From Verrucomicrobiia bacterium (GTDB taxonomy: Bacteria > Verrucomicrobiota > Verrucomicrobiia > CAIQCK01), in assembly GCA_026417675.1 (NCBI GenBank), contig JAOACV010000181.1, positions 1 to 6,014 of the forward strand: a stretch of DNA of 6,014 bases, in the 5' to 3' direction. Position numbers and translations under genes: made by a program. Below are positions 1 through 5,617 of this stretch, one piece after another. The notes below the pieces were generated by a model. It was given only the letters and a program-made list of their open reading frames with translations, searched no databases and was not told the origin of the DNA. Position 1 is the first letter of the stretch, and each line of letters opens with the position of its first letter.

Positions 1-19
1 AGATGTGTATAAGAGACAG
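1..19 (+). other. Tn5/Nextera mosaic-end adapter (library artefact)
   Basis: The first 19 bases read AGATGTGTATAAGAGACAG, exactly the Tn5 transposase mosaic end used in tagmentation libraries. It is not genomic. It happens to be open in the frame of the gene that follows and supplies a false GTG start with five false residues (MYKRQ), so any gene call starting at base 5 is an artefact. Confidence 0.98.
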
Positions 20-874
20 AGCGTGGACCTTCTGACCACCGACGAGAAGCTGCGCGGCATGGAGGTGCTGGCAGAGGCGGCGCGCGGCCTGCGCGCGGCC
101 CTGTGCCTCGGCGTGCAAGGCCGGGACACCGAGGAGATGCTCGTTTTCGCGAAACACGCCGAGAAACTCGCGCCTGCGGCGATCATCTCGAGGCCGCCGG
201 ACTCCGGACGGACGGAGGACGACATGCGCCAATATTGGCGGGCGCTGGCGGCGGTCGCCAAGCGGCCGGTGATTATCCAAACCACCGGCGGTGTTGCCTA
301 CAAGGGGCCGGTCCCCTCGGTGGCGCTGTTGATCGAACTGGCGAAAGAGTTCCCGCATTTCGGCTACGTGAAGGAGGAGGCCGCCCCCGTTATCGCCCGC
401 ACCAAAGCGCTCGTGGCGGCGCGTCCGCCGATTCGCCGCGTGTTCAGCGCCCGCGGCGCGTTCGGCTGGCTCTACGAGTCGCATCTGGGCACCGAAGGGC
501 TGATCACCGAGCGCGCGGTTTACGCGGACGTCCTCGCCAAGATTTGGGACTGGCAGCAAAGCGGTTCGGACCCGGTGGCTTTGAGGGACGCTTACGCGAA
601 ATTCCTGCTCATGGCGAACCTCGGCGAACATCTTCCCGGAGGCACATTGCGCGGCTTTCAGTTATACCTTTGGAAGAAGCGCGGCGTGTTCAGGACGATG
701 GTCTCCCGCCATTACGGCCCGAAGCAAACCATCCCTGCGAAGCCCATCTTCTCGGAGCTGCAACTGACCAAGGATGAGATTGCGGAGATCGAATTCCGCT
801 TCGAGGCGTTGAAGCCCTACCTGAAACCCAACCCGCCCCGGTTCGCCGCTTCCATGAAGGCCGTTCGTTCGTGA
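20..874 (+). CDS. DapA/N-acetylneuraminate lyase superfamily aldolase, 5'-truncated
   Basis: The 284 genuine residues, closed by TGA at 872-874, match the class I aldolase family of dihydrodipicolinate synthase (DapA) and N-acetylneuraminate lyase. These are cytosolic TIM-barrel enzymes that form a Schiff base between a lysine and a pyruvate-like substrate. The order of motifs fits: a GVQGRDTEE segment at the place of DapA GTGANATAE, then a VIIQTTGG strand, then YVKEE, whose lysine (codon 371-373) is the expected Schiff-base residue. Aligned by eye to E. coli DapA, about 45 N-terminal residues are missing, including the GTTGE pyruvate-binding loop; they lie beyond the adapter. The DapA catalytic tyrosine (YNVP) aligns with the Q of IIQTTGG, so true DHDPS activity is unlikely; a sugar-acid or hydroxy-acid aldolase or dehydratase is more plausible. 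The C-terminus runs past the barrel in a basic tail. It converges with the minus-strand genes and has no visible operon partner. The family is secure, the substrate unknown. Confidence 0.87.
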   Translation, partial: SVDLLTTDEKLRGMEVLAEAARGLRAALCLGVQGRDTEEMLVFAKHAEKLAPAAIISRPPDSGRTEDDMRQYWRALAAVAKRPVIIQTTGGVAYKGPVPSVALLIELAKEFPHFGYVKEEAAPVIARTKALVAARPPIRRVFSARGAFGWLYESHLGTEGLITERAVYADVLAKIWDWQQSGSDPVALRDAYAKFLLMANLGEHLPGGTLRGFQLYLWKKRGVFRTMVSRHYGPKQTIPAKPIFSELQLTKDEIAEIEFRFEALKPYLKPNPPRFAASMKAVRS

Positions 875-905
875 GGCTGTGTGCGTTCTCCGCCGATGAT
901 CGAAG

Positions 906-936
906 CGCGTCGGACGCGACCCGCGACAAGCTTTTT
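906..936 (+). terminator. Possible weak terminator of the aldolase gene
   Basis: CGCGT CGG ACGCG (906-918) forms a 5-bp GC-rich stem 32 bases after the aldolase stop codon, and a five-T run follows at 932-936. The 13-base distance between hairpin and T-run is too long for a canonical intrinsic terminator, so this is tentative. Confidence 0.25.
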
Positions 937-955
937 GCTGGCCCGCGCGCTGGCT

Positions 956-974
956 GCCGCGTAGTCTGCGCGGC
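956..974. repeat. Perfect 6-bp inverted repeat
   Basis: GCCGCG, a 7-base loop (TAGTCTG), then CGCGGC. It is a compact hairpin in the convergent intergenic region and could fold on either transcript. It has no adjacent T-run and no known role. Confidence 0.45.
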
Positions 975-1019
975 GTTGGCTATGACGGCGATGGTTTCGC
1001 GGCAGCGAAGGTGGAGCGT

Positions 1020-1074
1020 GTTCTCCGCACGCGCTCGGTGTCGCGCAGCAGGAGCCGGATCGCGTTCGGAGAAC
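1020..1074. repeat. 8-bp inverted repeat GTTCTCCG / CGGAGAAC
   Basis: GTTCTCCG at 1020-1027 is the exact reverse complement of CGGAGAAC at 1067-1074, with 39 bases between. The right arm is itself inside a small palindrome, CGTTC GGA GAACG (1063-1075). The spacing is consistent with an RNA hairpin or a degenerate repeat; no protein-binding site is recognised. Confidence 0.4.
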
Positions 1075-1138
1075 GTGATCCACCGGCCCGCAGAATTGTC
1101 GCAGAAAAGCATGTAGTGCCGGGTTTGCAACACCTCTC

Positions 1139-1207
1139 GCAGCCGCCGGTGTAAGAGGCGAAAGTATTCTGACCGAACAGGCGTCCGCGTCCTACGCTGG
1201 CGGCTGC
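1139..1207. repeat. Hairpin repeat B (22-bp arms, 25-base spacer)
   Basis: The arms at 1139-1160 and 1186-1207 are inverted copies matching at 18 of 22 positions. The outer nine bases (GCAGCCGCC / GGCGGCTGC) are perfect, and three of the four mismatches are transitions that allow G-U pairing on one strand. The 25-base spacer is 1161-1185. The right arm ends six bases downstream of the apbE-like stop codon on the minus strand, so the RNA would form a long 3' hairpin. No T-run follows, so it is not a canonical intrinsic terminator; it could protect the mRNA end or be a REP-like element. It shares its outer arms, spacer length and part of its inner arms with repeat A at 3654-3728. Confidence 0.75.
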
Positions 1208-1213
1208 AGTCTG

Positions 1214-2098
1214 TCAGCATTTTGGCGTGGCGCGTGAATCTTTCCGGTCTGACGGTTCTCTCGAACCGATCCGGTCGGCGATGACGGTCAACTGCAAGGC
1301 TTCGCTCTTCTGAACGAATGCGGACACCTTGGGCAACCTTCGGCAGCAATCGCGAATCTCTTCCTCCGTCAGGATCATGAACGCCGTTGAGAGCGCGTCG
1401 GAAACCGCAGCCGTCGGCGCGGCGGCCCACGCGCGGTGGTTGCCGTCAGCGGGCTGGCCGGTGCGGGGATCGCAGATGTGGCGGCCTTTCACCGCCAAGC
1501 CGGAGCCGCTGAAGGACACGTTGGCCAGCCATGCGATGCGTTTGGCCCCGTCCAGGCCGAAGCTGATCCGCCAGCCCGGTTCATCCGGCGGCGGCCCCAT
1601 CGCCAGCAGGCTGCTGGCGCTCGCGCAAAGCAACGCGGAGCGGACGCCCCATTCCTTCAAAAGCGCCGCCATGCGGTCCAGCGCGAAGCCCTTGCCGATG
1701 GCTCCCAAATCGAGTCGTGTGCCGTCGGCCAGCACGCGCACAGCGGGCCGGCGCGGTTCCAGCGCGATGCGCGGCCCCGGTTTCGGCTGCCGCGCCGAGG
1801 CGTAGGCGACATCGAAGACGCCTCCGGTCGCGCGCTGCATCCGTAGCGCGACGCGCAGGCAATCGTAGGTGTCGGGATGCACCAGCACGCTCTCGCCCGC
1901 TCGCAAACGGTTGATGCGGGCGATGTCGCTGTTGTCGGCGAAGCGCGTGAGCCGCTCTTCGATGCGATCCAGTTCCGCGAACGCCTCCTCCACCGCCTGC
2001 CGTGCGTAGCGCGGGTCGCTGTGGAAAACCGCGGCGGTGAACGTCGTGCTCATCGCGTCATGAGTCAATTCCAGCCGCTGTAGCTTGCTTTGGCTCAT
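1214..2098 (-). CDS. apbE: ApbE-family FAD:protein FMN transferase (short, atypical)
   Basis: This is a 294-residue member of the ApbE (flavin transferase) family, which attaches FMN from FAD to a threonine of target proteins such as RnfG/NqrC-type subunits. Family landmarks appear in order: MSTTF near residue 16 (usual MGTTF), LDRIEERLTRFADNSDIARIN at 43-63, DLGAIGKGFALDR at 130-142, GRHICDPRTG at 205-214, and SDALSTAFMIL at 233-243. D234 and T238 sit at the positions of the metal-binding Asp/Thr pair. The usual NAGGD segment is degenerate (CASASSLLAMG, 158-168). There is no signal peptide or lipobox, unlike classical periplasmic ApbE, so it may be cytosolic or inactive. The ATG at 2098 is chosen because it overlaps the upstream stop as ATGA and leaves a family-like N-terminus; the frame stays open to 2857 but only antisense to or inside the neighbour. 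No Rnf/Nqr target is visible here. Family call good, activity uncertain. Confidence 0.86.
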   Translation of the reverse strand: MSQSKLQRLELTHDAMSTTFTAAVFHSDPRYARQAVEEAFAELDRIEERLTRFADNSDIARINRLRAGESVLVHPDTYDCLRVALRMQRATGGVFDVAYASARQPKPGPRIALEPRRPAVRVLADGTRLDLGAIGKGFALDRMAALLKEWGVRSALLCASASSLLAMGPPPDEPGWRISFGLDGAKRIAWLANVSFSGSGLAVKGRHICDPRTGQPADGNHRAWAAAPTAAVSDALSTAFMILTEEEIRDCCRRLPKVSAFVQKSEALQLTVIADRIGSREPSDRKDSRATPKC

Positions 2099-3636
2099 CG
2101 TCGTGGACCGCCGCTGCGCGCCGCGACCATCGCGTCCCAGAGGTCCTGCTGGTAGAAAACCGTCAGCATGAAACCGGGGCGCAGGCCGGCCATTTCTTGC
2201 GCGTAACGATCTTTCAGCCGCGCCTGCAACTTGTCCGCCAGCTCCGCCTGCGTGACCATCACCGGCGCTTCGGGATCCTCGGCGAGATCGGGGCTGGACC
2301 AGTAACCAACGTTCGGGAAGTCGCGCAGATACCACGGCAGCGGCCAGTATTCCGGTGACATGACCTTGATGACCAACGCCCGCCCTTTCGGATGGTGCGC
2401 GGCAACCTCGCGGATGTTCTTCACCAGGCGCAGCACGTCGGGGGAGCTTTGCGAATAGACATACGGATTGCGCTCGTCCGCGGCGAAGCGAAATGACCCG
2501 CGCCAGGTCTGCATGCCGAGATTCACCAACCCCGCCAGCATCAACGCGACTCCCACCCAGCCCATCCGCCAGGGACCGAGCCAGCGCACGAGCGCCACCG
2601 CGCCGAGACCGGCCAGCAGGATGGCCGCGTGCAGCGAACCGAGCACCACCCAAGGCGTCTTGTAGGGAATGGCGGAATAGACCGCGATCTGTGTCAGCGC
2701 GTAGCCGCAAAGGAAAACGCCCAGCCCCGGCCGCTCGTCGGGCCGCGCCGCAATCACACTCACAATGCCGCACACGGCCAGAGTAAGGATGAGCGCCTCC
2801 GACCACACGAACCCGCCGGCGCGCGTCCAACACAGGATGCTCAGATAGTAAAACCACGGTTTCTCATGGCCTGCGCCCCCGGCGCGGTCGGCAAACAGTC
2901 CATACGCCCGAATCGCGTCCCACAGCCCCGCCAAATGCGTGAAGAACGACGAGAACAGCACGACAGCAATGACCAGCATCATCGCCGCCGCCGCAGCGAT
3001 GTGCCTGAGCCGGCCCTGCAATGCGTTGCGCGCGTTACGGCCCAGCGCCGCGAGCAGACCGACGCCCATCGCGAACCACACGATCACGCACGTCTCCTTC
3101 GTCGCGAACATCAACCCTGCGCCCGCGCCCGCCAGCATCGCCCAGCCGAGGCTGGGTTTGCGACTGTAACGCCAGCCGGCGGCGAGGGTCAGCAGCGTGA
3201 AGAACACGAACATCGTTTCCTGGATGTAGAACCGTCCGAAGTAGAACATCGCCGGCGAGACGCACGTCAGCAGCGCAGCCACGACCGTCGCGCCGCGCCC
3301 CAGCCCGTCCGCGATCAGGGCCAGCAGCAGGATCAACCCGACGCCAAACAACACCGGCACCAGCCGCAGAGTTACCTCGTCGAGTTCGGCGTGTTTGTGT
3401 TGGCCGCGCAGCCATGCCACAGGCAGCGTCGCGTAGTAGAGTGTCGGGCCGTGGTGATCGTGCGGGTCGTAGTGGTAGGTGCCTTGTTCAAGCAGCAGCG
3501 AGAAACGGAAGGCTTGGTTCGCTTCGTCATTATGCAAAGGACGCTCGCTCAAGCGCGTCATGCGCAGCCCCAGCGTCGCCCCCGCCACGAGCAGGATGGC
3601 AAGCCAGAACACGCCGCGGTTGAGCGCCGTCGTCAT
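2095..3636 (-). CDS. Agl23/TIGR03663-type multipass glycosyltransferase-like membrane protein
   Basis: This 513-residue integral membrane protein has about eleven hydrophobic segments, from residues 8-24 to about 357-375, followed by a soluble tail of about 135 residues (380-513). The first extracytoplasmic loop carries HNDEA (35-39) and then YHYDPHDHHGPTLYY (54-68), the hallmark of the family annotated TIGR03663 / flippase activity-associated Agl23. That family is distantly related to GT-C enzymes of the PMT and ArnT type, in which acidic residues of the first loop are catalytic. Other conserved-looking patches are GRFYIQE (134-140), KTPW (326-329) and WPLPWYLRDFPNVGYW (431-446). GT-C members move sugars from polyprenyl-phosphate donors outside the membrane; the substrate here is unknown. 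I chose the ATG at 3636, which starts just before helix 1. A TTG at 3681 would extend it by 15 Arg-rich residues but lies inside the loop of hairpin A. The stop overlaps the apbE-like start (ATGA), implying coupled translation. Confidence 0.85.
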   Translation of the reverse strand: MTTALNRGVFWLAILLVAGATLGLRMTRLSERPLHNDEANQAFRFSLLLEQGTYHYDPHDHHGPTLYYATLPVAWLRGQHKHAELDEVTLRLVPVLFGVGLILLLALIADGLGRGATVVAALLTCVSPAMFYFGRFYIQETMFVFFTLLTLAAGWRYSRKPSLGWAMLAGAGAGLMFATKETCVIVWFAMGVGLLAALGRNARNALQGRLRHIAAAAAMMLVIAVVLFSSFFTHLAGLWDAIRAYGLFADRAGGAGHEKPWFYYLSILCWTRAGGFVWSEALILTLAVCGIVSVIAARPDERPGLGVFLCGYALTQIAVYSAIPYKTPWVVLGSLHAAILLAGLGAVALVRWLGPWRMGWVGVALMLAGLVNLGMQTWRGSFRFAADERNPYVYSQSSPDVLRLVKNIREVAAHHPKGRALVIKVMSPEYWPLPWYLRDFPNVGYWSSPDLAEDPEAPVMVTQAELADKLQARLKDRYAQEMAGLRPGFMLTVFYQQDLWDAMVAARSGGPRR

Positions 3637-3653
3637 GCGGAGCCTAGAAACAC

Positions 3654-3728
3654 GCAGCCGCCGGCGGGAGGAGGCGGACAAAGGTTTTCCAATGTCACTA
3701 CCATCCGCCTCCTCATGTCGGCGGCTGC
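3654..3728. repeat. Hairpin repeat A (25-bp arms, 25-base spacer)
   Basis: The inverted arms at 3654-3678 and 3704-3728 match at 22 of 25 positions: ten outer bases (GCAGCCGCCG), a four-base stretch holding the three mismatches, and eleven inner bases (GAGGAGGCGGA). The spacer 3679-3703 is also 25 bases. It begins 19 bases after the stop codon of the F5/8 gene and ends 18 bases before the Agl23-like start, so it could attenuate read-through or stabilise the upstream mRNA. There is no T-run on the 3' side. The geometry and outer arms match repeat B (1139-1207), which points to a dispersed repeat family. No terminal target-site duplication is evident. Confidence 0.85.
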
Positions 3729-3734
3729 GGTTTC

Positions 3735-3757
3735 AAAATGGCGGAATTTACTCCGCC
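3735..3757 (-). terminator. Short terminator-like hairpin over the F5/8 gene stop codon
   Basis: Read on the minus strand, GGCGGA GTAAAT TCCGCC is a perfect 6-bp GC-rich stem (3740-3757) whose loop contains the TAA stop codon (3748-3750). It is followed by ATTTTG, with four Ts at 3738-3735. The stem and loop sizes suit an intrinsic terminator, but the T-run is short and the stem would be covered by the terminating ribosome, so efficiency is doubtful. Repeat A follows seven bases later. Confidence 0.4.
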
Positions 3758-4428
3758 GGTTTGCCCCAGACTTCCACCTCGGTGAAGTGGTTCATCTGGT
3801 TGGCGGTGTTGCCGTTGGTGTTGATGCGGACGTAGCGGCCTGTGACGCCCTTGCCGTCAATGATGCGGCCGTCGTAAACCTCGATGTAGGCGAGGTCCTT
3901 GCCGACGCCGAAGCCGGAGGAGTTGTCGTGGTCGTTGTTGTAGATGGTCTGCACATCGGTAATGAAGTCCTTGTCATTGGAGACCTGGATCACCACGTCG
4001 TGATAGACGCGCGGCTGCATGTGGTAGAGCCACATCATGATCGCGTAGATCTTGCACTTCTTGCCGAGGTCAATCTGCACCCACTGCTTGCCCGGTCCAA
4101 GCTCCACAAACGAGCCGTCCACCGCTTCCTTGTCGCCATCGGTCACCTGGTCGAGCGAGCCGACGACGGGGAACTGGTCGCTGGAGGTCACGGGCCGTTT
4201 GAAGGCCAGATTCGTGCAGCCCTTCGGGATGAGGAAAGCCGGCCGCTTGCCGGTGATGGGCTTCTCCAGGTTCGGCAGCTTGATGTTGGTAGGCGTGCCC
4301 TGGAATTGCGGCTTGGGCGGCTTGGACTCCAACGGCACCTTCTCCTCGTCGGCAGCCACCGCCATGTTCAGAGTCAATGCAAGCGGCGCCATCCACAGCG
4401 CTGCGGTTCGAACCACACTTATTCTCAT
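3748..4428 (-). CDS. Exported F5/8 type C (discoidin) domain protein
   Basis: This 226-residue protein begins with a clear Sec signal peptide: MRISVVR, a hydrophobic core at about 9-22, and an AVAA/D cleavage region at 23-27. A Lys/Pro-rich linker (about 27-68) leads into one galactose-binding-like beta-sandwich domain at about 70-223. Recognisable pieces are NLAFKRPVTSSD (73-84), a DGDKEAVDGSFVEL segment (97-110), WVQIDLG (116-122), VVIQVSNDKDF (145-155), GRYVRINT (197-204) and the closing FTEVEVWG (215-222). Such domains bind carbohydrates or other surfaces; no catalytic domain is present, so it is probably a periplasmic or surface-binding protein. The ATG at 4428 is well supported by an AAGGAGA ribosome binding site four bases upstream and by the intact signal peptide. 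It has its own promoter and lies 111 bases upstream of the Agl23-like gene. The ligand cannot be deduced; an accessory role for surface glycans is only an inference from the neighbour. Confidence 0.85.
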   Translation of the reverse strand: MRISVVRTAALWMAPLALTLNMAVAADEEKVPLESKPPKPQFQGTPTNIKLPNLEKPITGKRPAFLIPKGCTNLAFKRPVTSSDQFPVVGSLDQVTDGDKEAVDGSFVELGPGKQWVQIDLGKKCKIYAIMMWLYHMQPRVYHDVVIQVSNDKDFITDVQTIYNNDHDNSSGFGVGKDLAYIEVYDGRIIDGKGVTGRYVRINTNGNTANQMNHFTEVEVWGKPAE

Positions 4429-4432
4429 AGCT

Positions 4433-4439
4433 TCTCCTT
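4433..4439 (-). promoter_or_regulatory. Strong ribosome binding site of the F5/8 gene
   Basis: AAGGAGA on the minus strand lies four bases before the ATG at 4428. It is the only strong Shine-Dalgarno match among the gene starts in this window; the Agl23-like, apbE-like and ogg starts have weak or no match. This suggests high translation of the exported protein. Confidence 0.8.
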
Positions 4440-4503
4440 CACAATGTTCTGTCTTGTCACGTTAACTTACGCCGGCCCAATCGCTTTTGCCGCCGGGACC
4501 GTC

Positions 4504-4531
4504 AGTATGCCTATCTGCGCGGCCCTGTCAA
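4504..4531 (-). promoter_or_regulatory. Sigma70-like promoter of the F5/8 gene
   Basis: On the minus strand a perfect TTGACA (4531-4526) is separated by 16 bases from CATACT (4509-4504), which matches TATAAT at four of six positions. Transcription would begin near 4497, giving a leader of about 69 bases before the ATG at 4428. It lies 81-108 bases downstream of the ogg stop, so the F5/8 gene can be expressed independently of ogg. Confidence 0.6.
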
Positions 4532-4612
4532 TCCACAGCCGCGAGCTTTTTGCGCCCCTACAGACGCTGCCCCGGCCCTCCGTGTTCAAAATGGCCTGCT
4601 GAAAACCGCCAC

Positions 4613-5452
4613 TTAGGCATTCGCCTCCAAGACCTGCGGATGCCGCCGGACGTAGTGAAACAGATACTGCTGCGCGTAGCCGGCATGCGGACCGAAATGT
4701 GTTCGCGTGAACCCGGCCAATTCGCGGCGCGTCACGCGCGGCTTGCCGGGGAAGTAAAGCCGCCGCAACGCGCGCTCGATCCACACGTCCATCGGAAACG
4801 CCTCCTGCCGTCCCCAGGCAAACAACAGCGCGCAGTCGGCAAGCTTCGGGCCGACGCCCGGCAGCTTCGTCAGTTCCTCCACCGCCCGCGGATAGTCCAT
4901 CCCGCCCACCGCATCGAGCCGCACCCTGCCCGCCTCAATCATTCGCGCCGACGCGCGCAGATACGCGGCCCGAAATCCCAACTTGCACGCCCGCAGCCGC
5001 GCCTCCGTAGCGCGCGCCACAGCGGCCACAGATGGAAAAGCATGACAAGCTCCCGAACCCAACGGTTCCCCCAGTTCCCGACAAAGATGCGCGACGATCT
5101 GCCGGATCTGGACGATCTGTTTCGTGGAGGAGCAAATGAACGACGCGAGCGTCTCCCACGGTTCCTGCCGCAGCAGCCGCAAGCCGCGGCAAAATGCCAC
5201 CGCGCGCCGCATCGGCGGATCGTCGGGGAAGCTCCGCACAATCGCCGCCAGGTCGGCGTCGAGTTGGAAGTAGCGCCGCAACACGGCCTCGCTGGCGCCG
5301 CCCAAGACCACCTTTCCGTCATGCTGCGTGGCCCGGACGACGCAACGGCCGACGACGCCTTCGTAGTCGCCGTCGCCCCGTCGCGTCCAGCGAAACGCCT
5401 GGCCCGACTCCAGCGTGTGATCGAGACGCAGATCGTCAACAGCAATTTCCAC
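4613..5452 (-). CDS. ogg: OGG1-type 8-oxoguanine DNA glycosylase/AP lyase
   Basis: This 279-residue protein aligns along its length with human OGG1, the bifunctional glycosylase that removes 8-oxoguanine from DNA in base excision repair. The N-terminal domain has LESGQAFRW (14-22), with G17 at the 8-oxoG-sensing glycine. The core has YFQLD (61-65), RLLRQEPWETLASFICSS (92-109), and the helix-hairpin-helix LPGVGPKLADC (197-207) with catalytic lysine K203. PMDVW follows with catalytic D222, 19 residues later as in OGG1 (K249/D268). Q261 and F265 match the base-contacting Q315/F319. Differences: the NNN triad that fills the DNA gap and contacts the estranged C is TKQ (110-112), R154 becomes Q115, Y203 becomes F160 and H270 becomes W224. 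The start is GTG at 5452, supported by an in-frame TAG only nine bases upstream; no strong ribosome binding site is seen. It is divergent from the TonB-like gene. The family call is secure; opposite-base specificity may be relaxed. Confidence 0.94.
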   Translation of the reverse strand: MEIAVDDLRLDHTLESGQAFRWTRRGDGDYEGVVGRCVVRATQHDGKVVLGGASEAVLRRYFQLDADLAAIVRSFPDDPPMRRAVAFCRGLRLLRQEPWETLASFICSSTKQIVQIRQIVAHLCRELGEPLGSGACHAFPSVAAVARATEARLRACKLGFRAAYLRASARMIEAGRVRLDAVGGMDYPRAVEELTKLPGVGPKLADCALLFAWGRQEAFPMDVWIERALRRLYFPGKPRVTRRELAGFTRTHFGPHAGYAQQYLFHYVRRHPQVLEANA

Positions 5453-5473
5453 GGGCGCACTCTAGTTTCCAGC

Positions 5474-5491
5474 CCGCTTGGGAGCAAGCGG
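5474..5491 (-). promoter_or_regulatory. Hairpin upstream of the ogg start
   Basis: CCGCTTG (5474-5480), a four-base loop and CAAGCGG (5485-5491) make a perfect 7-bp stem, 22 bases upstream of the ogg GTG codon. Its GCTTGGG part can alternatively pair with CCCAAGC at 5519-5525, so two mutually exclusive folds are possible. It could be a leader hairpin or an operator; nothing identifies a factor. Confidence 0.4.
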
Positions 5492-5569
5492 AGGGGCGGC
5501 TGCTGGGGCGGGCCAATTCCCAAGCCCGTGAAACCGCTGTGGCCCGGTCCCACTGCCCTCGGATGCTGG

Positions 5570-5598
5570 TTGCGGGCGCGGGGCGTTCCGGGTATGAT
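5570..5598 (+). promoter_or_regulatory. Sigma70-like promoter of the TonB/TolA-like gene
   Basis: TTGCGG (5570-5575), a 17-base spacer and TATGAT (5593-5598) give a good -10 (five of six) and a half-matched -35 at ideal spacing. Transcription would start near 5605, 13 bases before the ATG at 5618. This argues against the in-frame ATG ATG at 5594-5599, which forms part of the -10 itself. Confidence 0.5.
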
Positions 5599-5617
5599 GC
5601 GGGCGTCTGCTCGGACG

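Larger units (their letters stand above)
875..1138. other. Intergenic region without a supportable gene, inverted-repeat rich
   Basis: Together with repeat B this is a 339-base gap between convergent genes. Open frames exist on both strands (for example 871-1116 plus and 817-1083 minus), but they are Arg/Ala/Ser-rich and overlap one another and the end of the aldolase gene. None has a recognisable motif or ribosome binding site. The stretch holds several GC-rich inverted repeats (906-918, 956-974, and 1020-1027 with 1067-1074) and a TTTTT tract at 932-936 downstream of the first, which could serve weak termination of the aldolase gene. I see no tRNA, promoter or known RNA. Confidence 0.6.

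Noticed and set aside
1..19. Mosaic end as evidence for a genomic Tn5-like transposon
   Set aside because: The sequence is exactly the engineered 19-bp mosaic end, sits at both extreme ends facing inward, and no transposase or resistance gene is present; it is library adapter.
871..1116. 81-codon plus-strand open frame with ATG four bases before the end of the aldolase stop codon
   Set aside because: The ATGA-like position is tempting (it begins GTG AGG), but the product is low-complexity Arg/Ala/Ser without motif, and inverted repeats run through it.
690..1430. 246-codon minus-strand open frame crossing the convergent intergenic region
   Set aside because: It overlaps the ends of both the aldolase gene and the apbE-like gene, is Arg-rich, and has no recognisable domain. 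A short stretch (about 1040-1130) looks less random, but not enough to call a gene or pseudogene.
2099..2857. N-terminal extension of the apbE-like frame by 253 codons
   Set aside because: This part is a shadow of the Agl23-like gene in the same strand; ApbE homology begins only near the ATG at 2098, which overlaps the upstream stop.
3637..3681. TTG start at 3681 for the Agl23-like protein
   Set aside because: It would place the start inside the loop of hairpin repeat A and add Arg-rich residues not expected before the first helix; ATG at 3636 is simpler.
2629..4602. 657-codon plus-strand open frame
   Set aside because: It is antisense to the Agl23-like and F5/8 genes, and its composition is extreme (long Arg/Gln/His then Val/Asp-rich runs). 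It has no motif or start signal; it is an artefact of high GC on the opposite strand.
5453..5493. Minus-strand promoter for ogg, TTGCTC with 17-base spacer and TAGAGT
   Set aside because: Only half matches at the -35 and four of six at the -10. It would leave about six bases before the GTG and so almost no leader. Too weak to annotate, although a near-leaderless transcript is possible.
5594..5617. Upstream in-frame ATG ATG start for the TonB/TolA-like protein
   Set aside because: These codons overlap the TATGAT -10 element, so they should not be in the main transcript; no ribosome binding site precedes them. They remain an alternative if the promoter is wrong.
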